Part shown: positions 15,711-25,885 of the stretch, one piece after another
Numbering within the stretch: position 1 is the first letter of the stretch
Layout: each line of letters opens with the position of its first letter
From: Nocardioides panzhihuensis
GTDB taxonomy: Bacteria; Actinomycetota; Actinomycetes; Propionibacteriales; Nocardioidaceae
Assembly (NCBI RefSeq): GCF_013408335.1
Contig: NZ_JACBZR010000001.1
Span: forward strand, 3,038,001-3,102,000
Direction of reading: 5' to 3'
DNA length: 64,000 nt
Made by a program: the position numbers and the translations under genes
Notes under the pieces: model-generated
The model's database searches: none
What the model was told of the DNA's origin: nothing
The model's input: only the letters and a program-made list of their open reading frames with translations

Positions 15711-17995
15711 ACGAGCACCTCTTCAGGGGATTTCGTGGGTTCGTTGGCGGGCAGGCTCTGTTCCGGCCCCGGGGCTGAGGGGAGCATTCGGACGACGTGG
15801 GCCGCGACGAAGGACAGGGCAACGGTCGCTGCGAGGAACAGACCGAAGTCACGGATGACCGCAAGTCCCGAGAACGCCAGCGCGAGGTATCCGCAGGCGG
15901 CCGCGACCGCTGCCACCATGACGGACCGCCCGAGCAGGACGGTGCGCGACGCCTTCGCGGCGCCGAGGAGAATGGTAAACTCGCACGCCGTGGCCGTGGC
16001 CAAGGACCCGAGCGCCACGGTGAGCGGAGTCAGTGGGACGCCCAGCAGCCATGCACCAGCAAAGCCCCAGCCCGTGGCGAGACCGGCGGCCACGACCGCG
16101 CGGAGAGCGTCGGAACGCCGCCGCAGCCCCACCAGGAGGACGAGCCCGGCGGCGGCGATCCCCGCCAGCGCGTCGAGGTAACGGTTCCCGGACACCAGCT
16201 CGTAGCTGCGAGACGTCACCACGGGCAGTCCCGCGAGGTCTGCCTCGACTCCCGAAGGAGGGTCGGGGATGGCCGAGCGGAGGTCGGCGAGCAGCGTACG
16301 TTGGGCCTCGACGTCCTCCAGCTCGATCCCGAAGCTGAGCACCGCCTGCCGGCCGTCGCTGCGCATCACCGAACCACGCAGGTACGGCGGCAGCTGCTCG
16401 AGCCCCGCCCGGATCTGCGCGGGGGTCGGATCGTCACCCAGGAAGCTCAGCAGGCTCGGGAGGCTCACGATCGGGTGCAGCCTGTCACTGAACCGGCGTA
16501 CGACCACCTCCTGCACCTCCCGCATCCATGCCAGCGACTCCGGGGACGTCACGTCACTGCCCCGGACCAGCACCTGCACCTCGCCGGCCGACCCCACGAG
16601 CTCCTCGGCATGGCGTACGTCCTCGAGTGCGGGAAGGCCCGCAGCCAACTGGTCGGGCTGCGACTCCACGTCGAGACCGGGCAGCGCGATCCAGCCTCCG
16701 AGGGCACACGCGATGGCTGCACCGACGATCCCGACCCTGGTCGCAAAGCCGTTGCGACCGGAGGGTTTCCTCACGGGTTCGCCAGCATCGCCCCCCGGCG
16801 ACGGGGCGTCGTCCGGAGACAGAGGTTTGGCCCTGCGGGCCAGGATCAGGCCGACACCTGTGGCTGCCACGACCCCCGAGGCCAGCGCGAGGCCGAGGTC
16901 GCGTACGAAGGGCACAGAGGAGACGGCCAGGGCGCCGAACCCCGCGGCGGCCGCCAGAGCAGTGACCACCACCTGACGGCGGTTGGCCCCTCGGACCAAG
17001 TATGCGGGGAAGTCGCTGCCTGTGCCCAGCACGATCGGCAGGAACGCCACGACACCGAGGGACAGTGGGTGGTCGAGCCAGCCGAAGGCAGCCAGGACGC
17101 CGGCAACCGCCACTGTGGTAGCTACCAGGGGCAGAAGTCGCGCACGTCGAGGCGACAGCCACGGCAGGAGCAGGTAGCAGGCGAGGATCAGGACCAGGCC
17201 GATGCCTCCGAGCAGCGGTATCTCCCGCGTCAGCACGTCGCCGAGTCCTGCCGCGACAACCGGCATGCCGGTCACGGTCACCCGACTCGTCTCGAGCCCG
17301 GCCTTGTCGACCGACTCTTCGACCTCTTCGACGAGGCGCTCGGTCGCGGCCTGGTCCAGGCTTTCGCGGGGGCGGACGATGATCGCGACGGCGTCCGCGC
17401 TGGGCACGACGAACCGCCACTGCTGCCGTGAACGACCGTCCTCGTCGAACACGACTGCCTGGACGAACCGTGGGTTGCGAAGGGTCGGCAGCCCCGCCGG
17501 AAGGGCCTTGACCAGAAGGCTGCCGTAGCGAACGTCGTACGCCTTGATGGCCTGCTCCCCGGCCTGCTTGACCTTCGCGGGCGACAGCCCAGCCTTCTCG
17601 GCGCGCTGCTCGGCACCCGCGCGCAACGCGTTCCGCCGGCCGGCGATCGCGGCCATCATGTTCTGCGCTTGGCCCGCCACCTGGTTGAGCACCGTGCCGG
17701 GGCCGTAGACGACGGCCACGTCGGGAAGTTGCGCCAATCGGCCCTCGAGGCCGACGAGGCGCTCGATCTGGTCGCCCTGCAGCAACGACCGCGGTTCGTC
17801 GGTCTCGGCCAGGATGACGACGGGGTCGCCACCGAACGAGCGGGCAGCCTCCAGGGAAGCCTCCAGACCCGGGTCTTCCACAGGCAGCAGCGACTGCGTG
17901 GTCGTGTCGGTGCGGACCTGGGCGAGGCCCGCCACCACCACCGCTACCACGACGGCCATCAGGATGCCCCCACCCAGGAGCCGCACCTTCCCCAT
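15707..17995 (-). CDS. RND/MMPL-family transporter in the mce operon
   Basis: Protein of 762 residues of the RND superfamily (MMPL/HpnN-like). The first helix (about 5-25) precedes a large extracytoplasmic loop. A block of about five helices (about 255-385) contains the sterol-sensing-like TGSDFPAYLVRGANRR segment. A second half repeats this plan (helix near 425, loop, helices at about 610-740). The family exports or transfers lipids using the proton gradient. It starts 2 bp after the last mce gene and overlaps the foldase gene by 4 bp, so it should be co-expressed with the importer. Substrate unknown. Confidence 0.8.
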   Translation of the reverse strand: MGKVRLLGGGILMAVVVAVVVAGLAQVRTDTTTQSLLPVEDPGLEASLEAARSFGGDPVVILAETDEPRSLLQGDQIERLVGLEGRLAQLPDVAVVYGPGTVLNQVAGQAQNMMAAIAGRRNALRAGAEQRAEKAGLSPAKVKQAGEQAIKAYDVRYGSLLVKALPAGLPTLRNPRFVQAVVFDEDGRSRQQWRFVVPSADAVAIIVRPRESLDQAATERLVEEVEESVDKAGLETSRVTVTGMPVVAAGLGDVLTREIPLLGGIGLVLILACYLLLPWLSPRRARLLPLVATTVAVAGVLAAFGWLDHPLSLGVVAFLPIVLGTGSDFPAYLVRGANRRQVVVTALAAAAGFGALAVSSVPFVRDLGLALASGVVAATGVGLILARRAKPLSPDDAPSPGGDAGEPVRKPSGRNGFATRVGIVGAAIACALGGWIALPGLDVESQPDQLAAGLPALEDVRHAEELVGSAGEVQVLVRGSDVTSPESLAWMREVQEVVVRRFSDRLHPIVSLPSLLSFLGDDPTPAQIRAGLEQLPPYLRGSVMRSDGRQAVLSFGIELEDVEAQRTLLADLRSAIPDPPSGVEADLAGLPVVTSRSYELVSGNRYLDALAGIAAAGLVLLVGLRRRSDALRAVVAAGLATGWGFAGAWLLGVPLTPLTVALGSLATATACEFTILLGAAKASRTVLLGRSVMVAAVAAACGYLALAFSGLAVIRDFGLFLAATVALSFVAAHVVRMLPSAPGPEQSLPANEPTKSPEEVLV

Positions 17996-17997
17996 GG

Positions 17998-19296
17998 TTA
18001 CCGAACCTGCCTCTCGACGCGCGGGTAATCACCCTTGAAGGGCCCGGGCCTCGCGCCGGAACCCGGCGCCGGGTAGGCGTTGGTGTAGTTGCCCAGCAGG
18101 TTGTTGGTCGAGAGCGGCAGCTGCGGCGAGTGGGTGTTCACCAGCGGGGTCAGCCGCAGGTAGTAGGAACCGTTCTCGTCGCGATAGTTGAGCACCGCGT
18201 TGAAGTTGGCGAAGTACGCGGCCAACTCCGGTCCGTAGGGCTTGATGTAGGAGAGCATCGGGTTGACGTCCGCCAGCGTCGCCTGTGCGGTCGGGATGGT
18301 CGCCCGGACGTCGTTGGAGAACGTGGGCACCCGGTCGAGCGTCGCGGGCGCCTGGTCGAGGACGCCCGAAAGGGGTTCCAGCATCCCGCGCAGGTCCTTG
18401 GTGGTGGCGGGGAGCTCGCCCAGTGCTGTGGTGAGGCCTGGTCCTGCGGCACGCAGGTCCTTCGCGACCGGACCGAGCGCGACCGACAGGCTCACGAGCG
18501 AGTCGCTCGCGGTCTGCGTGGCAGCCAGCGTCTCCGGCGCCTCGCGGAGGGTGGCCTCGATCGCCCCGCGCTGACCCGCAGTCGCACCCGTGACCTGGTT
18601 GGCGTTGTCGACGAGGTCGGCGATCTGGCCCTCGCCGGTGTCGAGTGCCTGCAACACCTGCGAGGTCTGCCGCGCGAGCTTGTCGAGGTCCTCGGACTGG
18701 GCAGCGATCGCGTCCAGAGCGGTGTGGCCCTCACGGCCGAGATCGCCCAGTCCGGTCATCAGCGTGTCGAGGTCACCCTCCGCGCCGGACGTTCCAGCGC
18801 CCAGCGAGCGGAGCAGCTCCCTCATGTCGCCGCGCGATTCCTCGTCCAGGCTGGCGAGGACGTCACGCAGCTGCACGCTGGGCCTCACCATGCCGGCGGG
18901 GAGCTCGGCGCCGGACGGGATCTCGGTGCCCTTGCCGGGGGTCAGGGCGAGGTAGGACTCGCCCACGAGCGAGCGTTCGGCGACCCGGAGCTCGGCTCCC
19001 TCGTGCAAGGGGGCGTACTCGTCGTCGAGCGCGAAGACGACCTCGGCCCCCTTGTCGCTCACCTCCACCGAACGCACCTGGCCGACCTTCACACCGGCGA
19101 CCTGCACCTGTGAGGCCTGGACGAGGTTGTCGACGTCGGGGATCACGACCGTGGCGGTGTACTCCTCACTGTCGATGACCGGTCGCTTGGCGCCCGTACC
19201 GCTGTACAGGATGAACATGATGATCGCGCAGACACCGAAGAACACCGCGAGCGTCACCATGCGGCCCGTGCGCTGAAGCAGGAGGGTCTTCATCAT
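17998..19296 (-). CDS. Mce family protein, sixth of six
   Basis: Protein of 432 residues. One N-terminal membrane helix (about 12-30) is followed by an MlaD/Mce domain (about 40-115, YTATVVIPDVDNLVQASQVQ and VQVAGVKVGQVRSVE). A long helical region then forms the substrate tunnel/needle, ending with SYIKPYGPELAAYFANFNAV. In mce importers six different Mce proteins form a hexameric periplasmic tunnel. By order this is the F position. The ATG overlaps the previous mce gene by 4 bp. Confidence 0.88.
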   Translation of the reverse strand: MMKTLLLQRTGRMVTLAVFFGVCAIIMFILYSGTGAKRPVIDSEEYTATVVIPDVDNLVQASQVQVAGVKVGQVRSVEVSDKGAEVVFALDDEYAPLHEGAELRVAERSLVGESYLALTPGKGTEIPSGAELPAGMVRPSVQLRDVLASLDEESRGDMRELLRSLGAGTSGAEGDLDTLMTGLGDLGREGHTALDAIAAQSEDLDKLARQTSQVLQALDTGEGQIADLVDNANQVTGATAGQRGAIEATLREAPETLAATQTASDSLVSLSVALGPVAKDLRAAGPGLTTALGELPATTKDLRGMLEPLSGVLDQAPATLDRVPTFSNDVRATIPTAQATLADVNPMLSYIKPYGPELAAYFANFNAVLNYRDENGSYYLRLTPLVNTHSPQLPLSTNNLLGNYTNAYPAPGSGARPGPFKGDYPRVERQVR

Positions 19297-20546
19297 CCTT
19301 CTCCTCTTCCCTGGTCAGGTGAATTGGGCAGTACGCCGGCACCCGGCAGCGGCACGATCAGGTGGCCACGGATGAGGCCGCCGTTGGCATCGCCTGCGCC
19401 GAAGACCGAGGAGGTGTTGTAGACGAATGCCTTCAGCGCGGTCAGGTAGCTCATCACTGTGCGGGTGTCGTGACGCAGCGGCGAGGTGATCTTCTCGATG
19501 TCGTCCAGCGACGTGGTCACGTCTGCCACCAGCGGCCGAAGATCGGCCACGACCGGACGTGCCTTCTCGAGCACCGGCTTGGCGGCGTCGAGCGTCTTGC
19601 CGAGGTTCCCCACCGTCGATCGGAAGCGCTTCAGCGAGCCCGGAAGCGTGTCCGAAGCGCTGCGCAGGTTGTCGAGCGTCGGGTCGAGCTCCTCCGTCAG
19701 AGCCTGGGTGCTGTTCAACGCCGCGCGGAGGTCGCCTGTGAGGCCAGGCAACTCCTTGAGGCTTGCCCGCAGGGCTTGATCGCTGTCAGCGAGCACCGCG
19801 AGCGTCGCCTGCGTCGCGTCGGCGAGGCGTCCGATCCGCTCATCGTTGCGGCCGACCGCCGCGGAGATGTCCGAGAGCGCGCTGACCAACGCCGCGATCT
19901 TCTCGCGGCGGGTCCGCAGCGCCTCGGCGACCGGCTGCACGGCCTGAAGGGTGTCGTTGGTGGCGCCGAGGCCCTGCGGCAGGTTCTGGGGCGCCCGGGC
20001 CAGCGCCACATCGGATTCCACCAGCAGATCGGTCAGCGCCAGCTGTGACCGCTCGTCGAGGTGCTCGAGGATCTCGTCGGCCTGCACCGGACGCGCGGTC
20101 TGGCTGACCGGGATGGCCTCGCCGTCCTGGAGCCTGCCGGCCGAGGGCGAACCCGGGTTGATCTCGACCTGCATCTCGTTGAGCGGGTTGTTGGGCCGCA
20201 GCACAGCACGGGCGTCACGGTAGACGTCGTACTCGCCCTCCAGCTTCATCGTGACCACGGCAGATCCGTCGTCGCTGGCCTTCGCTGTGGTCACCTTGCC
20301 GACCCGCACGCCCGCCATGGTGACGGAGGTCTGAGCGCTCGGGTTCAGCCCAGGGACCTCGGCGAACTCGGCCTTGACGAGCGTGCTGTCGCTCCACGGC
20401 GTGGTGCCGCCCAGATACGACTTGATGATCGCGGCTGCCACCACGCCCAGCACCATCAGGACAGCCAGGGCCGTCACGTCTCGGCCGAGGCCGGGAACGG
20501 TCTTGATCCGCTCCCAGTACGCGGCCAGCCTGCCTTGCTCGTTCAT
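19293..20546 (-). CDS. Mce family protein, fifth of six
   Basis: Protein of 417 residues with an N-terminal helix (about 25-43, ALAVLMVLGVVAAAIIKSY), an MlaD domain (about 55-130, FAEVPGLNPSAQTSVTMAGV then VRVGKVTTAKASDDGSAVV) and a long helical tail (LPGLTGDLRAALNSTQALTEEL). No lipobox Cys is visible, although E-type Mce proteins of mycobacteria are often lipoproteins. It overlaps both neighbours by 4 bp and is part of the hexameric lipid-import tunnel by family. Confidence 0.87.
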   Translation of the reverse strand: MNEQGRLAAYWERIKTVPGLGRDVTALAVLMVLGVVAAAIIKSYLGGTTPWSDSTLVKAEFAEVPGLNPSAQTSVTMAGVRVGKVTTAKASDDGSAVVTMKLEGEYDVYRDARAVLRPNNPLNEMQVEINPGSPSAGRLQDGEAIPVSQTARPVQADEILEHLDERSQLALTDLLVESDVALARAPQNLPQGLGATNDTLQAVQPVAEALRTRREKIAALVSALSDISAAVGRNDERIGRLADATQATLAVLADSDQALRASLKELPGLTGDLRAALNSTQALTEELDPTLDNLRSASDTLPGSLKRFRSTVGNLGKTLDAAKPVLEKARPVVADLRPLVADVTTSLDDIEKITSPLRHDTRTVMSYLTALKAFVYNTSSVFGAGDANGGLIRGHLIVPLPGAGVLPNSPDQGRGEG

Positions 20547-21991
20547 CGCTCACTCCTGGGAACCAGTGGAAGGGTCAGTTCGGACGGGCCTTCGGGCGCT
20601 GACCCCAAGGCACCGTCGCTGTGTGACGGCGAGGAACCGAGCGGAGGCGCCGGCTCTCCCTGGTTGGCGCCCTCCTGCGGGCCGGCGGGGAGCTGGTACC
20701 CCAGCAGCTCGAGATACTGCTCGATCGAGTGGCCGATGATGCCGCCAGGAGTGCTCAGTCCGACGCCGGCCATCAGGCGACCGTGAGCACCGTTCTTGTC
20801 GTGGTACTTGAACACGTCGGCGGTGTCGGAGAGGAGGTAGCCGACCTCCTTGTAGAGCGGGTGGTCGTTGCCACCCCCCTCGTAGACGCCGGTCCCGTGC
20901 CATGGAGACAGGACGGCCTTCTTCAGCGGCCCGTCGAGACGCTCGACCACCGGTCCCTCGATGTCTTCGAGGACGGAGGTGGCGCGACTGACTCCGGGCC
21001 GCAGGTCCTCGACGAGGGGGCGAGCGTCGTGGGCCACGACGCGCGCGTCCGCGATCACCGGCCGAGCCGTGACCAGCACGCCGTCCAGCTCGCGGAGGGT
21101 CGGCTCGAGCTCGCGCGCGGCGGGCCTGAAGTCCTCTGCCGTGGTCCGCAACCGGTCGAGCGTCCCGTCGAGATCGGCAAGGCCGGTCTCGGTCACGCGT
21201 AGCGTCTCAGGCGCCTGGTCCAGGGTGCCGGAGATCGCCTTGCGGTGGTCTGCGAGCGCAGTTGTCGTCACCGAGAGGTCGTCGATGATCGTGACGAGCT
21301 GACCTCGCTCGCGGGTCAACTCCGTCGCGGTGGCGTTGAGCCCAGTGACCAGACGCGTCAGATCCGTTGAGGGCTGGTTGCCTCGCAGCGCTCCGAGAAC
21401 CTGGGAGGTGGGTTCCAAGGCGGCAGGAGCGCTGTCGAGCAGCTCCCCGACCTCGCGTTGGCCGCCGCGGTCGAGGGTCTTCTCCAGGCTGCCGACCGTG
21501 CCTCGCACCGACTCTGTGGCCTCCGGAGTCACGGCCGAGAGGACCTTGTCGAGCTCTACGGGGACGGTGGTCCGCTTCGCCGGGATGGTGGCGCCTTCCG
21601 CGGCAGCTCCGTCCTTGCCACCCTGGACCAGCTCGACGTAGTACTTGCCGCCGAGCACCAGCGTGGGCCGGATGTTGGCCTTCGGCTGCGTGCCCAGCTT
21701 GTCGAGGGTGCCGTCGTCGAGCTTCATGACGACCTTCGCGGCATTACCGTCGGCCTGCTCGACGCCGGTCACCTTGCCGACCTCGACGCCGGCGAGCTTG
21801 ACCACACTCTCATGCGGAACCAGCTTGTAGTCCTGCCGGAACTCCGCGCTGAGCGGCTCCCCCGAGGCGAGCGTCGTCTGCACCTTCGCCCGGTTGAAGG
21901 CGAACAGCGAGAAGGCCAGGAGCACCGCCATGACGATCACGCCGACAGTCTTCGGCGATGACAGGACCAACTTCGGACGAGACGTTGTCAT
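20543..21991 (-). CDS. Mce family protein, fourth of six
   Basis: Protein of 482 residues, the longest of the six. It has an N-terminal helix (about 13-29), an MlaD domain (about 40-120, YKLVPHESVVKLAGVEVGKV and LGGKYYVELVQGGKDG), an extended helical region, and a Pro/Ser-rich tail after residue 430 (PAGPQEGANQGEPAPPLGSS). The tail resembles the disordered C-terminus seen in D-type Mce proteins. Start shares base 21991 with the previous stop. Confidence 0.87.
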   Translation of the reverse strand: MTTSRPKLVLSSPKTVGVIVMAVLLAFSLFAFNRAKVQTTLASGEPLSAEFRQDYKLVPHESVVKLAGVEVGKVTGVEQADGNAAKVVMKLDDGTLDKLGTQPKANIRPTLVLGGKYYVELVQGGKDGAAAEGATIPAKRTTVPVELDKVLSAVTPEATESVRGTVGSLEKTLDRGGQREVGELLDSAPAALEPTSQVLGALRGNQPSTDLTRLVTGLNATATELTRERGQLVTIIDDLSVTTTALADHRKAISGTLDQAPETLRVTETGLADLDGTLDRLRTTAEDFRPAARELEPTLRELDGVLVTARPVIADARVVAHDARPLVEDLRPGVSRATSVLEDIEGPVVERLDGPLKKAVLSPWHGTGVYEGGGNDHPLYKEVGYLLSDTADVFKYHDKNGAHGRLMAGVGLSTPGGIIGHSIEQYLELLGYQLPAGPQEGANQGEPAPPLGSSPSHSDGALGSAPEGPSELTLPLVPRSER

Positions 21992-23292
21992 CAGTTCACT
22001 CCCAAGGGCAGGCCGGGAGGCGTGAGGCCTTCGGCACGGTCGTTCTGCGCCTCGCCCGGGCGCGGGTACATGTTCTGCGGCAGGCTGGCGTCGCCGGATG
22101 CGATCAGTCCGCCGGTGACGGTGTTGACCCCTGGCGTCAGTCCGAGCCGTGCGTAGCGGACACCGGGCTGCGGTCCTTGTGAGACGAAGCTCCGGCCACG
22201 GAGGAACAGCGTGGCCATCTCGGGGGCGTACGGGGCAAGCACACCCAGCGGCACCTTGAGGTCGGCCAAAGCCTGGCGCACCATCGGGGCCAGCGGGCGC
22301 GCATCCGCGACCGTCTGGGTGAGGTCCTCGACCGCCGGGATCGCCGTCTTCGCGACCGGTGGGACCTGTTTCGCCACGGGCACCGACTCACGCAGGAAGC
22401 CGCGGAGGTCGCGTTCCGAGCGGCCTAGTGCGTCGGCTCCGGGACGCAGGGACCTCATCGCGTGCCCCGTGTCCGCCAGCGGGGTCTGGAGGCTGCTCAT
22501 CGCACGCTCGGTGTGCTCGAGCGTCTGCGGCAGCTGGTCCACCGTGCGGCGGAGCGGCTCTCCCGAGTCGACGCTCACGGCGGCGAGTGTCTCCTGGCTG
22601 CGGTCCATCAGCTGGCGCATCTCCGACTCCCGGCCACGAAGCCGACCGGAGACGGTTTCCACGTTGTCCAGGAGCCCGACCAGATCTGTCTCGGGGGCAG
22701 CGAGGGCGGCAGATACGGCGCCGAGGTCGCCCAGGAGATCGGGGGCAGCCGCGAGGAGATGCTGGATGTCCTTGGCATGCCCGGCGACTCCGCCGCCGAG
22801 CGCACGCAGGGTCGAGGTCGCCGCGCTCCGCGTCTTCGGATCGAGCACATCGAGCAGCTGATAGACGTCTGCGGAGTCATCCGTCTGGCTGGCCGGGATC
22901 GGCTCGTCACCGATCTCTCCCGCCTCGGGCGTGCCCGGATCGAGCGCGACGAACTTGGTGGCCAGCGCGGACAGGTCCCACAGCTCGACGTGGGCGTCGC
23001 GGTATACGTCGACGTCGCCGTCGAGTTCCATGGTCACCAGGGCGGCGCCGTCCTGGTAGTCGATCGAGCTCACCCGGCCGATCCGCTTGCTGAACTGACG
23101 CACAGCGTCATTGGCACGAAGCGAGTGCACGTTGGAGACCAGTGCCTGGACCTCGGTGGTCTTGGCGAATGGCATCCCAGTCTGAGCCTTGAACGTCACG
23201 AACAGGATGCCGGCCAGCACGACCAGGACAATCAGTCCGGCCTTGAAGGCGAGGGCACGTGTCCGGAACTCCGGAGTCACCTTGATGCTCAC
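21991..23292 (-). CDS. Mce family protein, third of six
   Basis: Protein of 433 residues with an N-terminal helix (about 14-31, FKAGLIVLVVLAGILFVTF), an MlaD domain (about 40-120, TEVQALVSNVHSLRANDAVR then GRVSSIDYQDGAALVTMEL) and a helical region ending in VLAPYAPEMATLFLRGRSFV. It overlaps both neighbours, consistent with coupled translation of the Mce subunits in fixed ratio. Confidence 0.87.
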   Translation of the reverse strand: MSIKVTPEFRTRALAFKAGLIVLVVLAGILFVTFKAQTGMPFAKTTEVQALVSNVHSLRANDAVRQFSKRIGRVSSIDYQDGAALVTMELDGDVDVYRDAHVELWDLSALATKFVALDPGTPEAGEIGDEPIPASQTDDSADVYQLLDVLDPKTRSAATSTLRALGGGVAGHAKDIQHLLAAAPDLLGDLGAVSAALAAPETDLVGLLDNVETVSGRLRGRESEMRQLMDRSQETLAAVSVDSGEPLRRTVDQLPQTLEHTERAMSSLQTPLADTGHAMRSLRPGADALGRSERDLRGFLRESVPVAKQVPPVAKTAIPAVEDLTQTVADARPLAPMVRQALADLKVPLGVLAPYAPEMATLFLRGRSFVSQGPQPGVRYARLGLTPGVNTVTGGLIASGDASLPQNMYPRPGEAQNDRAEGLTPPGLPLGVN

Positions 23293-24659
23293 TGCAGACC
23301 TCCCAGGAACTGCTCCACGAGGCTGCTCTCCTGTTTCGAGGAGAGGCCGGTGGCACTGTCGTCATCGGTTGCGGCACCGCCGAGCAGCCCGCCGATCGCA
23401 TCGTCCTCGGCCGCGCCCTCGCGCGGTTTCTGCTCGATCTCCGGCGCCGTCGGCACCGGCAGGCCGTGCGCGGTGTCATCGGGGACGACCGGCGCGATCC
23501 CCGCAGCCGTGTCACCGATCGAGTTGGGCGAGAGCGGCACCATCGCCTTGAAGTAGTGACTGATCGCGTCGTAGTCGCTCGTTGCCAGCGACCAGCCCTC
23601 GGCAAACTCCATGAGGTCGGTCAGGCTCTTACCGCTCAGCGCGGTGCCCATGAGCTGGGCTCCCGATCGTGAGGTCGGGACGAGGTCCTTGCCGGCGGGG
23701 CGCAGTGCGGACACGACGGGTGCTGCCTCGGCAAGCAGCTGGTCGGCGCGCTCCAGCACGGGCGGAAGCGATCCGAGTGCCGGGTCTGCTGCGTCGGCGA
23801 ACTTCTGCAGCTCGCCGCTGACGTCATCGAGGTCGTCGGTGATCGGCCGCAGGGACTTCAGGGTGCGACGTGTCGGCTCGGCTGTGCCGGCGAGCTCGGC
23901 GAGGGCCGCTCGGGCGCTGCGCAAGGTCTGCGGCAACCGGGCCAGCGCAGCCTGGAGGGCGGCCCGTTCCGAGGCGACGATCTCGAGGGACTGGGTGGCC
24001 GAGTCGACGAGCTGGTCCAGCTGACGGCCTTCGTCGGCAGCCACGGAGGACGCGACCGGCTGGGTGTTGTCCACCAGTCGGGTCAGCAGGTCATTCTGGT
24101 CCTCGAGGATCTCCGCCAGGTCGCTCGTCTGCTTCATCGCGGGGGCGAGGGCCGCAAGCGCCTCGTCTGCCTGCTTCCCACGACCCTGCAGACCTTCGCC
24201 CGTTTCGGTGAGCAGCGCCGAGAGGGCCACCGATGTCGGCGTGTCCACGGCGTTGAGCACATCCTGGAGATCGACCACCCGGTCCGTGTTCTTCGTGGGG
24301 ATCGTCATCGCCGACATCAACGGTGCGTCCGGGCTGCCTCGGTGGAGCCGGATGAACCGCTCTCCAAGCAGGTCCTGGGTGGTGATGGTCGCCTTGGCGT
24401 CCTCGTGGAGCGGCAGGACGCTGCGGTCGATGCGCATCTTGACCTGAGCCTTCCCGTCGCGGAGCTCGACATCGGTGATCTTTCCGACGTCCACGCCGGA
24501 GGCCTTGACGACGTTGCCCGGCACAAGCGGACTGGCATCGTCGAACACGGCGACCAGCTCGGCCTGGTCATCATTTCCGCCTCGGCCCATCAGTACGAAC
24601 CCGAGAACGGCGACCAGGCCCAGCGCCGTGATCACGGCGATCAAGGTCTTCTTCGTCAT
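23289..24659 (-). CDS. Mce family protein, second of six
   Basis: Protein of 456 residues with an N-terminal helix (about 5-23, LIAVITALGLVAVLGFVLM), an MlaD domain (about 33-105, AVFDDASPLVPGNVVKASGV then VDVGKITDVELRDGKAQVKM) and a helical region. The C-terminal tail of about 80 residues is low in hydrophobicity and rich in Asp, Ala and Glu. It overlaps both neighbouring mce genes by 4 bp. Confidence 0.87.
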   Translation of the reverse strand: MTKKTLIAVITALGLVAVLGFVLMGRGGNDDQAELVAVFDDASPLVPGNVVKASGVDVGKITDVELRDGKAQVKMRIDRSVLPLHEDAKATITTQDLLGERFIRLHRGSPDAPLMSAMTIPTKNTDRVVDLQDVLNAVDTPTSVALSALLTETGEGLQGRGKQADEALAALAPAMKQTSDLAEILEDQNDLLTRLVDNTQPVASSVAADEGRQLDQLVDSATQSLEIVASERAALQAALARLPQTLRSARAALAELAGTAEPTRRTLKSLRPITDDLDDVSGELQKFADAADPALGSLPPVLERADQLLAEAAPVVSALRPAGKDLVPTSRSGAQLMGTALSGKSLTDLMEFAEGWSLATSDYDAISHYFKAMVPLSPNSIGDTAAGIAPVVPDDTAHGLPVPTAPEIEQKPREGAAEDDAIGGLLGGAATDDDSATGLSSKQESSLVEQFLGGLQ

Positions 24660-25879
24660 TTGATCTCACTCCCATTCGCGTCGGTCCAGGGCTGGCCCTC
24701 GGGCTGCCCCGGCGGCGGGGCGGGGTTCTGGCGGGCCGTCGGCAAGGGCACGGGGCTCTCGTTGACCAAGTTGGTGCCTGGGCCGAGCAGGCCTGCCCAT
24801 GTGTGCCCCGCCCCGTCGTACGGGGCGAATGCCTGGCCCCAGTTGCCGACGCCACCGACGCCTTCTGGGGTGTAGGGACGCAGGAACGCGATCGCAGGTC
24901 CGACGTCGTCCACGAAGTTGTTGAGGGTGGGCACGACCTGGTGACTCGTATCGAGCAACCCTGGGGTCTGCGCGAGAAGCTCGTCTGCATCCGAGAGCAA
25001 CGGGCGCAGCTCGGCCACCGTCGGCCGCAGGTCGACCAGCGTCGGTGCCAGGTTTGCGCTGACGCTCGGAAGCAGCTGCGTGGAGGGACGCAGGTCCTCG
25101 AGCAGGTCCACGGTCGGCTCGGTCGCGCCGGGCACCTTGCGGAGGGTGCCCTGCGCAGTCTGGAGGACTCGTGGAAGGCGCCCCAGGGTCTCGTTGAGCT
25201 CCTTCTCCTCGCGCGCGGTCGCCTCGGAGATCTCGTTGAGCTGCTGCACCGTGTTCGCGATGCCGTCCTTGCGTGAGGCGGCCGCGCCGGTGAGCTCGCT
25301 GAGCTGTGTGACGAGGGCCCGGATGGCGGGGCCGTCCTGGCCGACTGCCTGGAGCACCTCCCCGAGCGCGCCGACGGCTGCCGAGGCGCCCCGGATCGTG
25401 TCACGCGTCTCGTCCTCTCGACCGCCCGCGGTGTCGTTAAGCTGACCGATGAGCGTCGTGAGGCGCTTCCTGGTCGGTTCGTCGAGCGCCTGCAGCACCT
25501 GGTCGACCTCGACCTGTCGCGAGGTGCCCTCGACGAGAGCTCCTTCCGGGAGCGCGGCATTCTTCGTCGGTCCGGGATAGATCGTCAGGACTCGCTCGCC
25601 CACCGCCGAGACCCACTCGACCCGAGTGGTGCTCCCGTCATGGAGCGGCGCGAAGTCCTCGTCGACGGACACCGTGACGATCGCCTTCCCGTTCTTGACG
25701 TCCAGGGCGGTGATCTTCCCGGCGTCATGCCCGTTGATCCACACGGAGCTCCGCTCGGACAGCTGAGCCGCCGAGGGCATCACCAGGTCGACCTCGTAGT
25801 CGTCCCCACCCATCGTGGCCAGGCCGCCAACCAAGACTGCCCCTACACCTGCCAGGGCCAGCCATCGCATTCGTCGCAT
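24656..25879 (-). CDS. Mce family protein, first of six
   Basis: Protein of 407 residues. The N-terminal helix is short (about 5-22, RWLALAGVGAVLVGGLATM) and is followed by an MlaD domain (about 27-100, YEVDLVMPSAAQLSERSSVW and INGHDAGKITALDVKNGKA). The helical tunnel region ends in AFLRPYTPEGVGGVGNWGQA, and the tail is Pro-rich. It starts 6 bp after the ATPase gene. Position after YrbE and the ATPase would make it the A-type subunit, but subunit letters cannot be fixed without alignment. Confidence 0.87.
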   Translation of the reverse strand: MRRMRWLALAGVGAVLVGGLATMGGDDYEVDLVMPSAAQLSERSSVWINGHDAGKITALDVKNGKAIVTVSVDEDFAPLHDGSTTRVEWVSAVGERVLTIYPGPTKNAALPEGALVEGTSRQVEVDQVLQALDEPTRKRLTTLIGQLNDTAGGREDETRDTIRGASAAVGALGEVLQAVGQDGPAIRALVTQLSELTGAAASRKDGIANTVQQLNEISEATAREEKELNETLGRLPRVLQTAQGTLRKVPGATEPTVDLLEDLRPSTQLLPSVSANLAPTLVDLRPTVAELRPLLSDADELLAQTPGLLDTSHQVVPTLNNFVDDVGPAIAFLRPYTPEGVGGVGNWGQAFAPYDGAGHTWAGLLGPGTNLVNESPVPLPTARQNPAPPPGQPEGQPWTDANGSEIK

Positions 25880-25885
25880 CGTCGT